Source: Fidelibacterota bacterium (GTDB lineage: Bacteria; Fidelibacterota; SORT01). Taken from it: a DNA stretch of 64,000 nt. The DNA lies in NCBI GenBank assembly GCA_022571215.1, contig JACZYG010000003.1, positions 84,868-148,867 of the forward strand. The letters run 5' to 3'. How positions within the stretch are numbered: position 1 is the stretch's first letter; the number at the start of each line of letters is the position of its first letter. Of this stretch, positions 55,279-64,000 are shown piece by piece. The notes under the pieces were generated by a model that saw only the letters and a program-made list of their open reading frames with translations, was not told the origin of the DNA and did not search any database. The position numbers and the translations under genes are program-made.

Positions 55279-57459
55279 TTACTTAATGAACTTCAATTTT
55301 TTTACGGCGGAATCGTTTTCCGTCATCAAGCGGATAATGTAAATGCCTGAAGAGGAAATATGTCCTGATGAGGATTTGCCGTTCCAATGAACCTGATACT
55401 GTTTACCTGGAGATTTTGTTCCTTCATTCCATGAACGAACCGTTCTACCCAGCAGGTCATATATGTATAAGCGGACATCACCTTCCTGAGCGACGGTGTA
55501 CGGAATAGTTACCGCTCCATCTGAATAATCAAATTCTATCCAGTCATCTCCCCGAAGAGCAGTTTGGAAAAATGACGGCATATCTGTATCTATTTCTTGC
55601 TTTAAAAGCAACCTGATCATCCAGCTGCCGTTAATTGGTTGATTATCACCTAGCTCAAAATTTGAAAGCGGTACAAAGGTACCATTTGATTCCCTGAAGG
55701 CGTTTCCAGCTCCATTGCTATCTTCATCATAACCGATTATAATTGAATCAGCCGTTATCGAAATTGCAGTAGGCGCGGACACGATTATCTCGGAAGAATC
55801 CAACTTTATCTCTGTCCATCCATTTATCGCGGGGATAATGTTGCTCTTTTGAAAAATAGGCGCGGAATTTACGCCATTCGCTCTTATTTGAATTGAAATT
55901 GGATTATTACTACCCATAAAAACCTTGACGGACAGTATCGTAGAAGAAGTGTTAATAGAACTAAATAGAGACGCAATCGGCACATTTGATGAATTGATAA
56001 AAAAATCTTTTTCTCCGTCATCATTCGATAATTCGTTTACCTCAAATCCCCCCGCCCCGGATGCGGAATAAAAGTAATTTACCGAGTCAAGAGCATCGTC
56101 CATATATGAAATCATCAATATCGCTCTGTTAAAGTCATTACCGAAACCCTGCAACTCTACGTTTGCAATGCCATTCACATCTAAGTTAACAGGCATTATG
56201 TTCGTCGTTGCGGAAAATGTAAGAATTGTGGCTCTGATTCCCGGTCTGCTCTTAAGATCCATAAACAGCTCCAGATCCGTTCCACCGCCGAACTCATGAT
56301 ATGAAGACGCGAACGAATGTATTGTTCCGGACACTCCGTTTACCGGCAGTTGAAAATACTGATTTTCCGGAATTATTGATGGGAGGTCAAATCCGTCATA
56401 ACCGAATTCTCCGTCTTGTAGAGATTGGTCATTCACAAGATTCGCTATCGTCCATTCGTAAACGTATTCGGAAAATGATTTTCCGGGAATGACAGAGTTT
56501 ATGACGCTTTCAGCTGATTCTTTACCGTGAGCGCTCTCTTGGACAAGTTGTTTTATGGCATCCAACCCCAACCTCAATGAAGTATAGGTCATCCATAATC
56601 CTGTTCTTGCGTAATCCTGTAATAGATTGTCCCAAGAAATTAATCCGCGATTGGTTTGAGAAAGGAATTGCCCGAATCCCCTGCCCGAATATCCCGCAAG
56701 TCGCGAAGCAAATTCAGAAAGACCCTCATTTAACCAAGATTCCTCGTTCGTATCATAATTATAGTTGATAAGATGCTGCATCTCGTGAGATGCAGTGGAT
56801 AGTACCTCTTCCCTGTTCTTATTTCCCGGGTTCGAATCCAAATAAAGTATATCAGCGACATTTCCTGACGTCTGCGGGTGCGTATCAGATAGTTGATCGG
56901 CTTGGTCAAAATAGCCGGATACAAACGAAGGATTGGTCTCCGCGTCAAAGTTATCGTTAATATCCAATATCAATAATATTACTCTGCCGTTCCCGTCTAC
57001 GTCGGGGGGTGTACCGAGATACTCTATTTCAAGAGCGAGAATACCTTTTGAAGGATCAATCGAACCGTTTGGAGTCTCTAATTCAAATGCCCTGACCAAT
57101 TGGTCCGCATCGCTCTGAGTCACATTCACATTCCATTCGGTCCGATCCACCCAAATCTCTACAAGATTCGATTCAGCCACAAGTTCCGCTTCTAATGATA
57201 TGAAACCAGATTCTTCCAATACGTTTTCTCTGGTAAAGAACGTTCTCAGATCCCCGATTTTGCGCAACCCTCTCTGTCCGCCTTCTAAGGTCATCTCATT
57301 GAAATTAAAACGTTCAAAGCCTTTAGGTAACATTGGGACAGCGCATATCGCTTCAAGGCGGACTTTTTCAAGCTCCTGACCAATAGATGTAGAAAAGATG
57401 AAAATAATCTGAATCAGCGTAAGAGCAAGGATAAATAAACACCGTCTGTAACGATTCAT
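55279..57459 (-). CDS. secreted M30-like zinc metalloprotease with T9SS tail
   Basis: 726 residues. Signal peptide about 1-28. The zinc site ASHEMQHL (HExxH, 225-229) is followed by WLNEGLSEF (Glu245), the arrangement of hyicolysin-type (M30) peptidases. About 345-620 is beta-rich. The last 90 residues form a T9SS/FlgD-like tail (RLYIYDLLGRTVRSWNEGTK ... GIYIIRLM). It is exported across the outer membrane, perhaps for protein breakdown. It precedes aquaporin by 113 bp and follows gpsA by 41 bp. Confidence 0.82.
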   Translation of the reverse strand: MNRYRRCLFILALTLIQIIFIFSTSIGQELEKVRLEAICAVPMLPKGFERFNFNEMTLEGGQRGLRKIGDLRTFFTRENVLEESGFISLEAELVAESNLVEIWVDRTEWNVNVTQSDADQLVRAFELETPNGSIDPSKGILALEIEYLGTPPDVDGNGRVILLILDINDNFDAETNPSFVSGYFDQADQLSDTHPQTSGNVADILYLDSNPGNKNREEVLSTASHEMQHLINYNYDTNEESWLNEGLSEFASRLAGYSGRGFGQFLSQTNRGLISWDNLLQDYARTGLWMTYTSLRLGLDAIKQLVQESAHGKESAESVINSVIPGKSFSEYVYEWTIANLVNDQSLQDGEFGYDGFDLPSIIPENQYFQLPVNGVSGTIHSFASSYHEFGGGTDLELFMDLKSRPGIRATILTFSATTNIMPVNLDVNGIANVELQGFGNDFNRAILMISYMDDALDSVNYFYSASGAGGFEVNELSNDDGEKDFFINSSNVPIASLFSSINTSSTILSVKVFMGSNNPISIQIRANGVNSAPIFQKSNIIPAINGWTEIKLDSSEIIVSAPTAISITADSIIIGYDEDSNGAGNAFRESNGTFVPLSNFELGDNQPINGSWMIRLLLKQEIDTDMPSFFQTALRGDDWIEFDYSDGAVTIPYTVAQEGDVRLYIYDLLGRTVRSWNEGTKSPGKQYQVHWNGKSSSGHISSSGIYIIRLMTENDSAVKKLKFIK

Positions 57460-57500
57460 ATTAGACCGTTAGTTTTTGAGCGCTGCACTGTAAAAACTCT

Positions 57501-58511
57501 TTATATCTTCTCAGATTTTGGATCCCTCATCATAAGGTCTTCCACCGCTGAGCGTGGACTTTTATTTTCAAAGAGAACCTCGTATACTTGATCGGAGATA
57601 GGCATTTCAATACTAAGTTCTTCTGATAACTTTCGGATCGCCTTAGTAGTATTCACTCCTTCAGCTACCATCGTCATTTCGTCAAGCACTTCATCCAATG
57701 ATTTTCCCTTCCCTATCTCTTCTCCGAGATGCCTGTTGCGGGAATGTCGGCTTAAGCAAGTGACTATCATATCTCCCATACCCGCCAATCCTTGAAATGT
57801 TTCAACCTTTGCGCCCAAAGCCACACCCATTCTCGACATCTCCACTAAACCTCGTGTCATTAATGCCGCTTTCGTATTATCACCGAACCCGGCGCCGTCA
57901 ACGATACCAGCTGCGATTGCAATTGTATTTTTGAGTGAACCGCCTAATTCAATACCTACTACATCATCACCGGCATAGACTCTCAATGATGAAGAAAAAA
58001 ACAGATCTTGCACTAAATTTGTCACCGTCGGAGAGATTGATGCCGCTACCAAAGCGGTCGGCACTCTTCTGCTGACCTCCTCTGCATGGCTTGGACCTGA
58101 AAGAGCGCAGAAAATATCTTCAGATGCGCCGCTCAATTCTTCGAGGAGGATTTGACTGATTCTCTTGTGAGTCTTGAGTTCGAGTCCCTTTGAGACAGAT
58201 ACGATTGCTTTGAGGTTATGCGCATCGCTCCAATGATCATTAATTTTTTTTGCGGTCTCCCGCATAAAATGAGAAGGAACCGCGAACACGATAACTTCAG
58301 AATTGATAACAGTGAGCGAAATATCATTGATAACAGTTAAATTATCAGGGAGCGATATTCCGGGCAGAAAAATCTTATTTTCCTTTTCTTTATTGAGCTG
58401 AACCACATAATCACCGTTTATTTCCCATAAGGTCACCTCGTGACCATTGTTGCTAAGGTGAACTGCCAATGTCGTTCCCCAGCTCCCGGCTCCTAACAGA
58501 CTAACTTTCAT
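57501..58511 (-). CDS. gpsA: glycerol-3-phosphate dehydrogenase [NAD(P)+]
   Basis: 336 residues. N-terminal Rossmann motif LLGAGSWGTTLAVHLSNNGH; catalytic Lys in GGSLKNTIAIAAGIVDG near residue 185 and the NTKAALMTRG segment. It reduces dihydroxyacetone phosphate to glycerol-3-phosphate for phospholipid synthesis, which feeds PgsA encoded at 35788-36405. It lies 3 bp after the Omp85-like gene. Confidence 0.97.
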   Translation of the reverse strand: MKVSLLGAGSWGTTLAVHLSNNGHEVTLWEINGDYVVQLNKEKENKIFLPGISLPDNLTVINDISLTVINSEVIVFAVPSHFMRETAKKINDHWSDAHNLKAIVSVSKGLELKTHKRISQILLEELSGASEDIFCALSGPSHAEEVSRRVPTALVAASISPTVTNLVQDLFFSSSLRVYAGDDVVGIELGGSLKNTIAIAAGIVDGAGFGDNTKAALMTRGLVEMSRMGVALGAKVETFQGLAGMGDMIVTCLSRHSRNRHLGEEIGKGKSLDEVLDEMTMVAEGVNTTKAIRKLSEELSIEMPISDQVYEVLFENKSPRSAVEDLMMRDPKSEKI

Positions 58512-58514
58512 AAC

Positions 58515-59660
58515 TCATAACCTTAGTAAAAACCGCAGTGTAATTTTAATACCGTCATTTCCATCTAACCGTTTCGCGAAATCTATTCTTATCAAATCAC
58601 GACCAGCTGAATACCCTACTCCGATATTTGTCTTGATATCGCTGCTGTCAAATGATCTGCTTGCTGAGAATGGATCGCTGCCATGATTTGTCCATCCTGC
58701 GTCAATAAAGGCAATTAGACTCATTGTGGTATAAAATGGCAAGGATTTCAGGGGAAGCAATTTAAATATTGCCCTGTTGAAAAGGTAATCTACGTTCAAC
58801 ATGGCGACTCTGTTACCGGTGAACTCTTTATGCTCGTATCCTCGAAGAGTGCCGATACCACCGAGATCATATAGAAATTGTTCACTGACGTTCCTATCCC
58901 TGCTGCCCCAAAAGCCTCGTATGATAAGCATCTGTGGACCAAATGTCCTTTTATATTTTTTTATCTTAGCGCTCAACCCGTAATATTCGAAGTTTCCGCC
59001 AAGAGCTCCACCTGCCTTTTCTAAACTGATATTAAAAATGAAATTGTTTGTAATCATAAACTGGTTTATCCGTGAATCAAAGGTATATCCAACCGAAACT
59101 CTGTTTTCTCTTTCTTCAATAACAGAGGGATTTGCGCGAAATTTTCTATCGGAATCAATGAGATCATATACACTCCATACATCTTTTGAACGGACACTCT
59201 CATATTCTAAAGAATGTAATTTCATAGAAATTTCATGTTTTCTGGTGAATCGGTATAGCATTGCGGCTCTCACTCCCTTTGTAAAAAAATAATCCAGAAA
59301 ATCTTTTTTCGCAAATAACGTGGAGGTAGTATTTTCCAACCAGCCCATCACATCTTCATCGTTGGTTGTAATATTACGAGAATAGTTTAAAGTACCCTTG
59401 AATCCGAGCGCGTATTTGCTATAGTAATTCAGACCTGCGCCATATGTAAATTTCTCCGAGCTGAAACCATAACCACCGAATGCAATTGAGCGTATTTTCC
59501 CTCCATTCAACTCAAATAATTTCATCTGAGCTCCTAAATGAAGACCCTCGACTCTATTGTACCTTATTGCTTTTTTTGCGGTTTGAATGGGAGTAGTCTG
59601 TGCATACGAAGATTGATTCAACAGCAATAGCGTTAAGCAGGACAGCAAAAGTTTTGCCAT
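58515..59660 (-). CDS. Omp85-like outer-membrane barrel without POTRA domains
   Basis: 381 residues from ATG 59660, giving a clean signal peptide (MAKLLLSCLTLLLLNQSSYA). A TTG at 59696 that overlaps purM is less likely. The body is a barrel with Omp85 signature strands: GGIGTLRGYEHKEFTGNRVA and a closing LRFLLRL. No POTRA repeats are visible, so it resembles the C-terminal half of BamA/TamA-type or surface-antigen D15 proteins. Function unknown. Confidence 0.75.
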   Translation of the reverse strand: MAKLLLSCLTLLLLNQSSYAQTTPIQTAKKAIRYNRVEGLHLGAQMKLFELNGGKIRSIAFGGYGFSSEKFTYGAGLNYYSKYALGFKGTLNYSRNITTNDEDVMGWLENTTSTLFAKKDFLDYFFTKGVRAAMLYRFTRKHEISMKLHSLEYESVRSKDVWSVYDLIDSDRKFRANPSVIEERENRVSVGYTFDSRINQFMITNNFIFNISLEKAGGALGGNFEYYGLSAKIKKYKRTFGPQMLIIRGFWGSRDRNVSEQFLYDLGGIGTLRGYEHKEFTGNRVAMLNVDYLFNRAIFKLLPLKSLPFYTTMSLIAFIDAGWTNHGSDPFSASRSFDSSDIKTNIGVGYSAGRDLIRIDFAKRLDGNDGIKITLRFLLRL

Positions 59661-59692
59661 AATGACATGGTTAAAAATGCCCTTTTGACGGT

Positions 59693-60688
59693 TCAAACTA
59701 TCTTCCCAATCACTACCGGACTTTCTCCTTTATTTTTGACCAATTCTGTCACTATTTCTACGTTTCGTTCTCTACATACGACAACAAAGCCTATTCCCAT
59801 ATTGAAAGTTTTTCGCATATCAGTTTCAGGCACCTCTCCGATTTCTTGTATCAACTCAAATATAGGTTGAGTTTGCCAGGAATTCCATTCGATTTTTAAC
59901 GATAGTTCATCGCTTAGGAGCCTTGAAGTATTTCCTTCAATCCCCCCGCCCGTTATGTGCGCTAATCCGGTGACCAAATTTTGACTAAATAACGGTTCAA
60001 CAGAATTGCGATAACATTTATGAACCCTGAGTAATTCATCTCCGATAGTAGAACCGATAACGGAGTTATATCTGTCGGCAGGCGTATCATCTAACAGTAC
60101 ATTCCTCGCAAGTGTATAGCCGTTTGTATGGAGACCGTTTGATAGCAAGCCTATTAAGACATCTCCACTCTGAATATTTTTACCGTCAAGCATATTGTCT
60201 TTTTCTACCACACCAACAATAGTTCCGACCAGATCATAATGAGTATCTCCATATATTTCAGGCATTTCCGCCATCTCTCCGCCGATAAGAGAACAGCCTG
60301 TTTCTTTACAAGCCTTTGCCATTCCGCTTATTATTTCCGTAATATACGAAGCCCTGAGTTTTCCTACGCCGATATAGTCTAAAATAAATAACGGTTTTGC
60401 TCCAATGGTCAATATATCATTCACGCAGTGATTCACAAGATCCTCGCCGATAGTGTTGTAAATTCCGGCTTCGACCGCGATTAAAGTTTTTGTTCCCACT
60501 CCATCGGTAGAAGAGACCAAAACAGGTTTATCATAATCCTTTGAAGGAAAAAGGAATTGCGCGCCGAAACTTCCAACACTTGACAGAACATTTGGAGAGT
60601 ATGTTGATTTAGCAAGTTCAGTAATATTTTTCAGCGCGTTGACACCGGCAGCGATATCAACCCCTGCATCCTTATACGACTTTCCCAA
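59693..60688 (-). CDS. purM: phosphoribosylformylglycinamidine cyclo-ligase
   Basis: 331 residues from TTG 60688 (AGGAAG upstream). Catalyses ring closure of FGAM to AIR in purine synthesis. The ATP-site segment GKSYKDAGVDIAAGV, VSSTDGVGTKT, and the conserved NDILTIGAKPLFILDY are intact, followed by AHITGGGIEGN. It complements purF elsewhere in the window but is not clustered with it. Confidence 0.97.
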   Translation of the reverse strand: MGKSYKDAGVDIAAGVNALKNITELAKSTYSPNVLSSVGSFGAQFLFPSKDYDKPVLVSSTDGVGTKTLIAVEAGIYNTIGEDLVNHCVNDILTIGAKPLFILDYIGVGKLRASYITEIISGMAKACKETGCSLIGGEMAEMPEIYGDTHYDLVGTIVGVVEKDNMLDGKNIQSGDVLIGLLSNGLHTNGYTLARNVLLDDTPADRYNSVIGSTIGDELLRVHKCYRNSVEPLFSQNLVTGLAHITGGGIEGNTSRLLSDELSLKIEWNSWQTQPIFELIQEIGEVPETDMRKTFNMGIGFVVVCRERNVEIVTELVKNKGESPVVIGKIV

Positions 60689-60735
60689 TTACTTCCTGTA
60701 TTACAAAATATCTTCTGTTATTCAAAAATTTTCTG

Positions 60736-62529
60736 TTAATCTAAATATAGAGCATCAATCTGACCGGCAAACTTTTCGATTATGACTTTTCTTTTAATTT
60801 TCATACTTGGTGTTATTTCTCCATCCTCTATAGTCAATAAACGAGGTATCATTAAGAATTTTTTTACCCGTTCATAATTTGAAATATCTTTAAGCAACTT
60901 ATCTAATTCTTCTTCCATTATTTTATAAACCTCTGGATTTGAAACCAGCTCCTCGTTAGAGGATGTAGTTATACCCCTTTTTTCCGCAAGCGCTTTCAGG
61001 TTATCAAAATCCGGAGCGATTACCGCGCTGATAAATTTCCGCCTATCACCGATAAGCATAACCTGTTCAATAATCGGACTTGTGATCAGCATATTCTCAA
61101 TCGGAGCAGGAGCTATATTTTTCCCTCCGGCGGTGACGAGTATATTCTTTTTCCTGTCCGTTATTTTTAATCTTCCGCCTTCATCAAATTCACCGATGTC
61201 ACCCGTATGGAGCCACCCCTCGCCGTCGATAATCTCATTAGTTGCTTCTTCATTATCGTGATAACCTACCATAACATGAGGACCTCTCGTAAGTATTTCA
61301 CCGTCCCCTGAGATTTTGACCTCTACATTATGAAGAGGAGGTCCTACCGTTCCAAACACTACATCGCCCGCTACTCCGGCAGTTATACCCGGTGAAGTCT
61401 CTGTTAATCCGTAGCATTCAATGATGGTTATCCCTGCCATTGAGAAGAATTCTCCTATCTCTTGAGATAACGGCGCGCCGCCTGAAATAAAGAATCGCAA
61501 TTTACCGCCCATCCGAGTCTTAAGTTTGCTGAAAACCAGTTTGCTAGCTATTCCATGCTTAAACTTCAGTCCCGCGCTGACATTTCCGGCTTTTTCAGCT
61601 TTCCCCATTTCATCGCCAACTTTGAACGCCCACCGGAACAACTTTTTCTTAATAGGTGATCCTGCTTCCACGGCAATATTAATTTTCGTATACATCTTTT
61701 CGTATAGGCGTGGAACACTCGTCATAACGGTTGGGTGTACTTCTCCCATATTTTCCGCCACTTTTTCTATACTTTCGGCAAAGGCAACTGTCGAGCCAAG
61801 CGCATATGGAACAAAATTCCCCGCCATTCGCTCGAATACGTGACTCAAAGGAAGAAAAGAGAGAAAGGTATCGGATTCCGATAGCGGGATAGGTTTCAAC
61901 ACCCCTTCAATATTCGACATAAAGTTGTTATGCGAGAGCAATACGCCTTTAGGGTCCCCTGTGGTTCCCGATGTATAGATTATGGTCATCACTTCCATTT
62001 TATCGATCTTGTCAACAGACTCATGATACCAATTCTCGTTGTTTTTTCTGTATTGCTTTCCGGATTCTAATAGCTCATCAAAAGAGCTTACATTTTCGTT
62101 ACCTGATTTCTCCTCTCCGTCCATTACAATGACTTTGGCTAAGATTTCAATGTTATTAAGCAGTGGAATCACTTTCTCCGCCTGCTCCTCATTCGAGACA
62201 ATTACGAATTTTGCGTTAGAATTCCTGAGAATATATTCGATCTGTTTCGATATTAAAGTAGGATATACCGGTACTACTATTGCTCCTGCTGCTTGAATAC
62301 CAAAATCACTCATTGACCACTCAGGTCTGTTTTCAGACAGTAATGCTACCTTATCACCTTTCTCTATTCCAAGCGAGACAAGACCTTCAGCAATGAGACG
62401 AACCTTTTCTCCAAACTCGGTATACGTAATCTCCTCCCACCTGTCGCCTCTCTTTATAAGCATAGCTGCTTTATCTTTAAACCTGTTCGCATTAGTTCGA
62501 AGCATATCCGGAAGTGATCGATATTCCAT
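60736..62529 (-). CDS. long-chain acyl-CoA synthetase (AMP-forming)
   Basis: 597 residues. AMP-binding P-loop (YTSGTTGDPKG near 188), ECYGLTETSPGI (near 360), HTGDIGEFDEGG and the Lys-containing C-terminal PSMKIKRKVI. This large ACSL-type enzyme activates fatty acids to acyl-CoA via acyl-AMP. AAGGAGGT precedes the ATG. It is divergent from tRNA-Leu and 47 bp upstream of purM. Confidence 0.94.
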   Translation of the reverse strand: MEYRSLPDMLRTNANRFKDKAAMLIKRGDRWEEITYTEFGEKVRLIAEGLVSLGIEKGDKVALLSENRPEWSMSDFGIQAAGAIVVPVYPTLISKQIEYILRNSNAKFVIVSNEEQAEKVIPLLNNIEILAKVIVMDGEEKSGNENVSSFDELLESGKQYRKNNENWYHESVDKIDKMEVMTIIYTSGTTGDPKGVLLSHNNFMSNIEGVLKPIPLSESDTFLSFLPLSHVFERMAGNFVPYALGSTVAFAESIEKVAENMGEVHPTVMTSVPRLYEKMYTKINIAVEAGSPIKKKLFRWAFKVGDEMGKAEKAGNVSAGLKFKHGIASKLVFSKLKTRMGGKLRFFISGGAPLSQEIGEFFSMAGITIIECYGLTETSPGITAGVAGDVVFGTVGPPLHNVEVKISGDGEILTRGPHVMVGYHDNEEATNEIIDGEGWLHTGDIGEFDEGGRLKITDRKKNILVTAGGKNIAPAPIENMLITSPIIEQVMLIGDRRKFISAVIAPDFDNLKALAEKRGITTSSNEELVSNPEVYKIMEEELDKLLKDISNYERVKKFLMIPRLLTIEDGEITPSMKIKRKVIIEKFAGQIDALYLD

Positions 62530-62575
62530 TGCTACCTCCTTGAATTTAGATTTCTGGTATATTTAACTAATATCA

Positions 62576-62603
62576 TTGACATTGTTTTGCAATTCTTTAT
62601 ATT
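62576..62603 (+). promoter_or_regulatory. sigma70-type promoter of tRNA-Leu
   Basis: TTGACA (62576-62581), 16 bp spacer, TATATT (62598-62603). Transcription would start near 62610, four nt before the mature tRNA 5' end. Confidence 0.65.
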
Positions 62604-62613
62604 TCCACTCCAT

Positions 62614-62697
62614 GCCGGGGTGGTGAAACTGGTAGACGCAGAGGACTCAAAATCCTCCGCCTGCAAGGGCGTGCGGGTTCGACTCCCGCCCTCGGCA
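62614..62697 (+). tRNA. tRNA-Leu (anticodon CAA)
   Basis: 84 nt class II tRNA. The acceptor GCCGGGG/CCTCGGC, D arm, long variable arm (TGCAAGGGCGT region) and T arm (GGGTTCGACTCCC) are intact. The anticodon loop CTCAAAA gives CAA (codon TTG). CCA is not encoded. The integrase gene lies 87 bp beyond its 3' end, which is a common attachment site. Confidence 0.95.
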
Positions 62698-62784
62698 CTC
62701 TTTTTACACCCTCTAAAAGTCTAATAAAACAAGGCTTTACGCCTCTGTTTCCAACATCTTTAGCCAAATTCATAAAGTGACTGT

Positions 62785-63852
62785 TTATGCCCCTTTCCGC
62801 TGATGACCGCTGGCAATTAATACCGGATTAATACCGGTTTTAACATTGAATTCTAATAAGTCCACCGCTCTCCGTGTAGCATCCTCACTCAAATGTGCAT
62901 AGACTTGAGTCATACTGATCGACCTGTGTCCGAGTAATTTCTGAACATCATATATACTGGCCCCATTTATCACAAGATGCGAAGCAAATGTATGTCTGAA
63001 TGTGTGACAGCCTACTCCCATCCAATCGCATTCAGCGCCCTTAAGTATCTTCTTAATGAAACGCCTTACTTTCTCTCTCTTCTTATCAGTATCTAAGGAT
63101 GGAAATAATTTAGAAGATTCAGTTGCATAATCCAATAGGTAATTCCGCAAAGAATCATTAATTGGAATAGTTAACCGTCTATCGGTTTTCTCCTGAATCA
63201 CCCTGATGAACCCTTTCTCAAGATCGATATCCGACCACTTTAGATTTCCTGCATCTGAAGCTCTGAGCCCCGTATGCAGTAAAACCATAAAGAATGGCTC
63301 ATATTTATCGGCATTCTCCAAGAGGAGTTCTATCTCTTCATTTGTAAAATATCTCGGTTCCTTGCGTGTAACTTTTTTGCGCTTTAGATCTTTTGCCGGA
63401 TTTTCAAAAATAAATTTATACTTAACTGCATGATCGAACATCCGTCTTAACAGATCGATCTCCATGTTAGCGGTTTTAGGAGCTATCCCATCTTGGTTTA
63501 TCCGTTTGGTGATGTATTTGTCGAGAACCGGAAAATCAACCTCTTTCAATCTTTCGATTTTTTCACCACTGAAATATCTTTCGAAGTTATTAAAGATATT
63601 ACCAAGTCTACGCTTATAACTTTCAGAATGCGATTCAGTGTCCAATGATTCCTTGAATGATTTGATCAATGATTCCAATGAAGCATCAGATTGTATCGAA
63701 AACTGTCCTAATTCAATCTTCAGGGTAATTTCACCCATTCTGATTTTAGCTGCTTCTTTTGACTTTCCGACCTTTTCACGATATAGCTTTCCCCTGTGCG
63801 TCCACTGTACATACCAACTACCTGTGTCCTTGCGCTTGAAAATTGAAGCCAT
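62785..63852 (-). CDS. int: tyrosine recombinase/phage-type integrase
   Basis: 355 residues from ATG 63852, which has AAGGAGGT eight bases upstream; a longer frame to 63885 is rejected. An N-terminal arm-binding domain (SIFKRKDTGSWYVQWTHRGK) and SAM-like core-binding domain precede the catalytic domain. Catalytic residues are visible: Arg in HTGLRASD, Lys in QEKTDRR, HTFRH, and GHRSISMTQVYAHL with the nucleophilic Tyr. It is oriented toward the tRNA-Leu 3' end, as in integrated islands and prophages. The element would continue beyond 64000. Confidence 0.92.
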   Translation of the reverse strand: MASIFKRKDTGSWYVQWTHRGKLYREKVGKSKEAAKIRMGEITLKIELGQFSIQSDASLESLIKSFKESLDTESHSESYKRRLGNIFNNFERYFSGEKIERLKEVDFPVLDKYITKRINQDGIAPKTANMEIDLLRRMFDHAVKYKFIFENPAKDLKRKKVTRKEPRYFTNEEIELLLENADKYEPFFMVLLHTGLRASDAGNLKWSDIDLEKGFIRVIQEKTDRRLTIPINDSLRNYLLDYATESSKLFPSLDTDKKREKVRRFIKKILKGAECDWMGVGCHTFRHTFASHLVINGASIYDVQKLLGHRSISMTQVYAHLSEDATRRAVDLLEFNVKTGINPVLIASGHQRKGA

Positions 63853-63859
63853 TCTTCCT

Positions 63860-63867
63860 ACCTCCTT
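63860..63867 (-). promoter_or_regulatory. Shine-Dalgarno AAGGAGGT fixing the integrase start
   Basis: A full-consensus AAGGAGGT with 7 nt spacing to ATG 63852. It lies inside the extra 11 codons of the longer frame. Confidence 0.75.
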
Positions 63868-64000
63868 AAGATCATAGTTTATCATATTTCTATGAATAAT
63901 TCAATGTTGTTATAATTTTGCTCGAAGTTGGATGAAAAATATTAATCTATCTTTCAACACTATTTACAAATGACCTAAAGAATTCACCGTTTAAATAAGT

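Noticed and set aside
1..64000. CRISPR arrays, insertion sequences, toxin-antitoxin pairs, prophage structural genes
   Set aside because: I saw no regularly spaced repeats, transposase frames with inverted ends, or phage proteins; only the integrase at the right edge.

Overview
The window reads as ordinary chromosome from an AT-rich (about 40 % G+C by eye), Gram-negative, probably marine bacterium of the FCB group. Ca. Marinimicrobia (SAR406) or a close neighbour is my best guess. The reasons are three secreted proteins with C-terminal type IX secretion (T9SS) type-A sorting tails, one with a NYPNPFNP motif, several outer-membrane beta-barrels and lipoproteins, DUF5683 and DUF6029-like proteins, a dockerin-like plus T9SS protein, and two sodium-coupled transporters. 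The lineage is inferred from gene content only; no rRNA is present.

Layout. 1-2113: an MsbA-like ABC exporter cut by the left edge and a Crp/Fnr regulator, divergent from rpsT. 2635-16089: a long leftward run with guaB, a Na+/alanine symporter, a DinG-type exonuclease-helicase, a geranylgeranyl-reductase-like flavoprotein coupled to a 2[4Fe-4S] ferredoxin, purF, a PHP phosphoesterase, a DUF2279-like protein, an SNF symporter, a DUF5683 protein, a lipid kinase and ridA. 16438-21976: glnE and glnD, convergent with a 17 bp overlap. 22045-28734: the leftward run thpR-recA-recX-alaS-gcvPB-PPC. 28896-34100: a rightward three-gene envelope cassette (PEGA/DUF5683 protein, cohesin-like lipoprotein, dockerin-like T9SS protein). 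34097-39377: the leftward run tRNA-Ala, SRP RNA, dnaX, ybaB, recR, pgsA, pgpA, cinA.

39466-43174 holds a ferritin-like protein, an AmrS-type radical SAM enzyme and a secreted M28 peptidase. 43338-47376 is a rightward set: a redoxin with a T9SS tail, a TlpA thioredoxin, a DUF6029-like barrel and an AlkC-like DNA glycosylase. 47360-55153 holds a UVR-motif protein, an FmdB zinc ribbon, two envelope proteins including a FecR-TSP3-barrel fusion, a CDF metal exporter, an Rrf2 regulator, superoxide dismutase and aquaporin. 55279-62529 holds a secreted T9SS metalloprotease, gpsA, an Omp85-like barrel, purM and a long-chain acyl-CoA synthetase. At 62614 a tRNA-Leu(CAA) is followed by an inward-pointing tyrosine recombinase, the likely border of an integrated element that continues past the right edge.

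Most genes are housekeeping: purine synthesis (purF, purM, guaB), recombination (recA, recX, recR, dnaX), phospholipid synthesis (pgsA, pgpA, gpsA, acyl-CoA synthetase), nitrogen control (glnD, glnE), and redox and metal handling (sod, Rrf2, ferritin-like, CDF). I found no CRISPR array, insertion sequence, recognisable toxin-antitoxin pair or phage structural gene. The least ordinary content is the cohesin/dockerin-like surface cassette, the surface thiol-redox operon, the FecR-TSP3-barrel fusion, and the reductase-ferredoxin pair. Start codons were revised for purF, pgsA, the flavoprotein reductase, the FecR-barrel protein, aquaporin, the Omp85-like barrel and the integrase, using neighbouring stops, Shine-Dalgarno sequences and family length.
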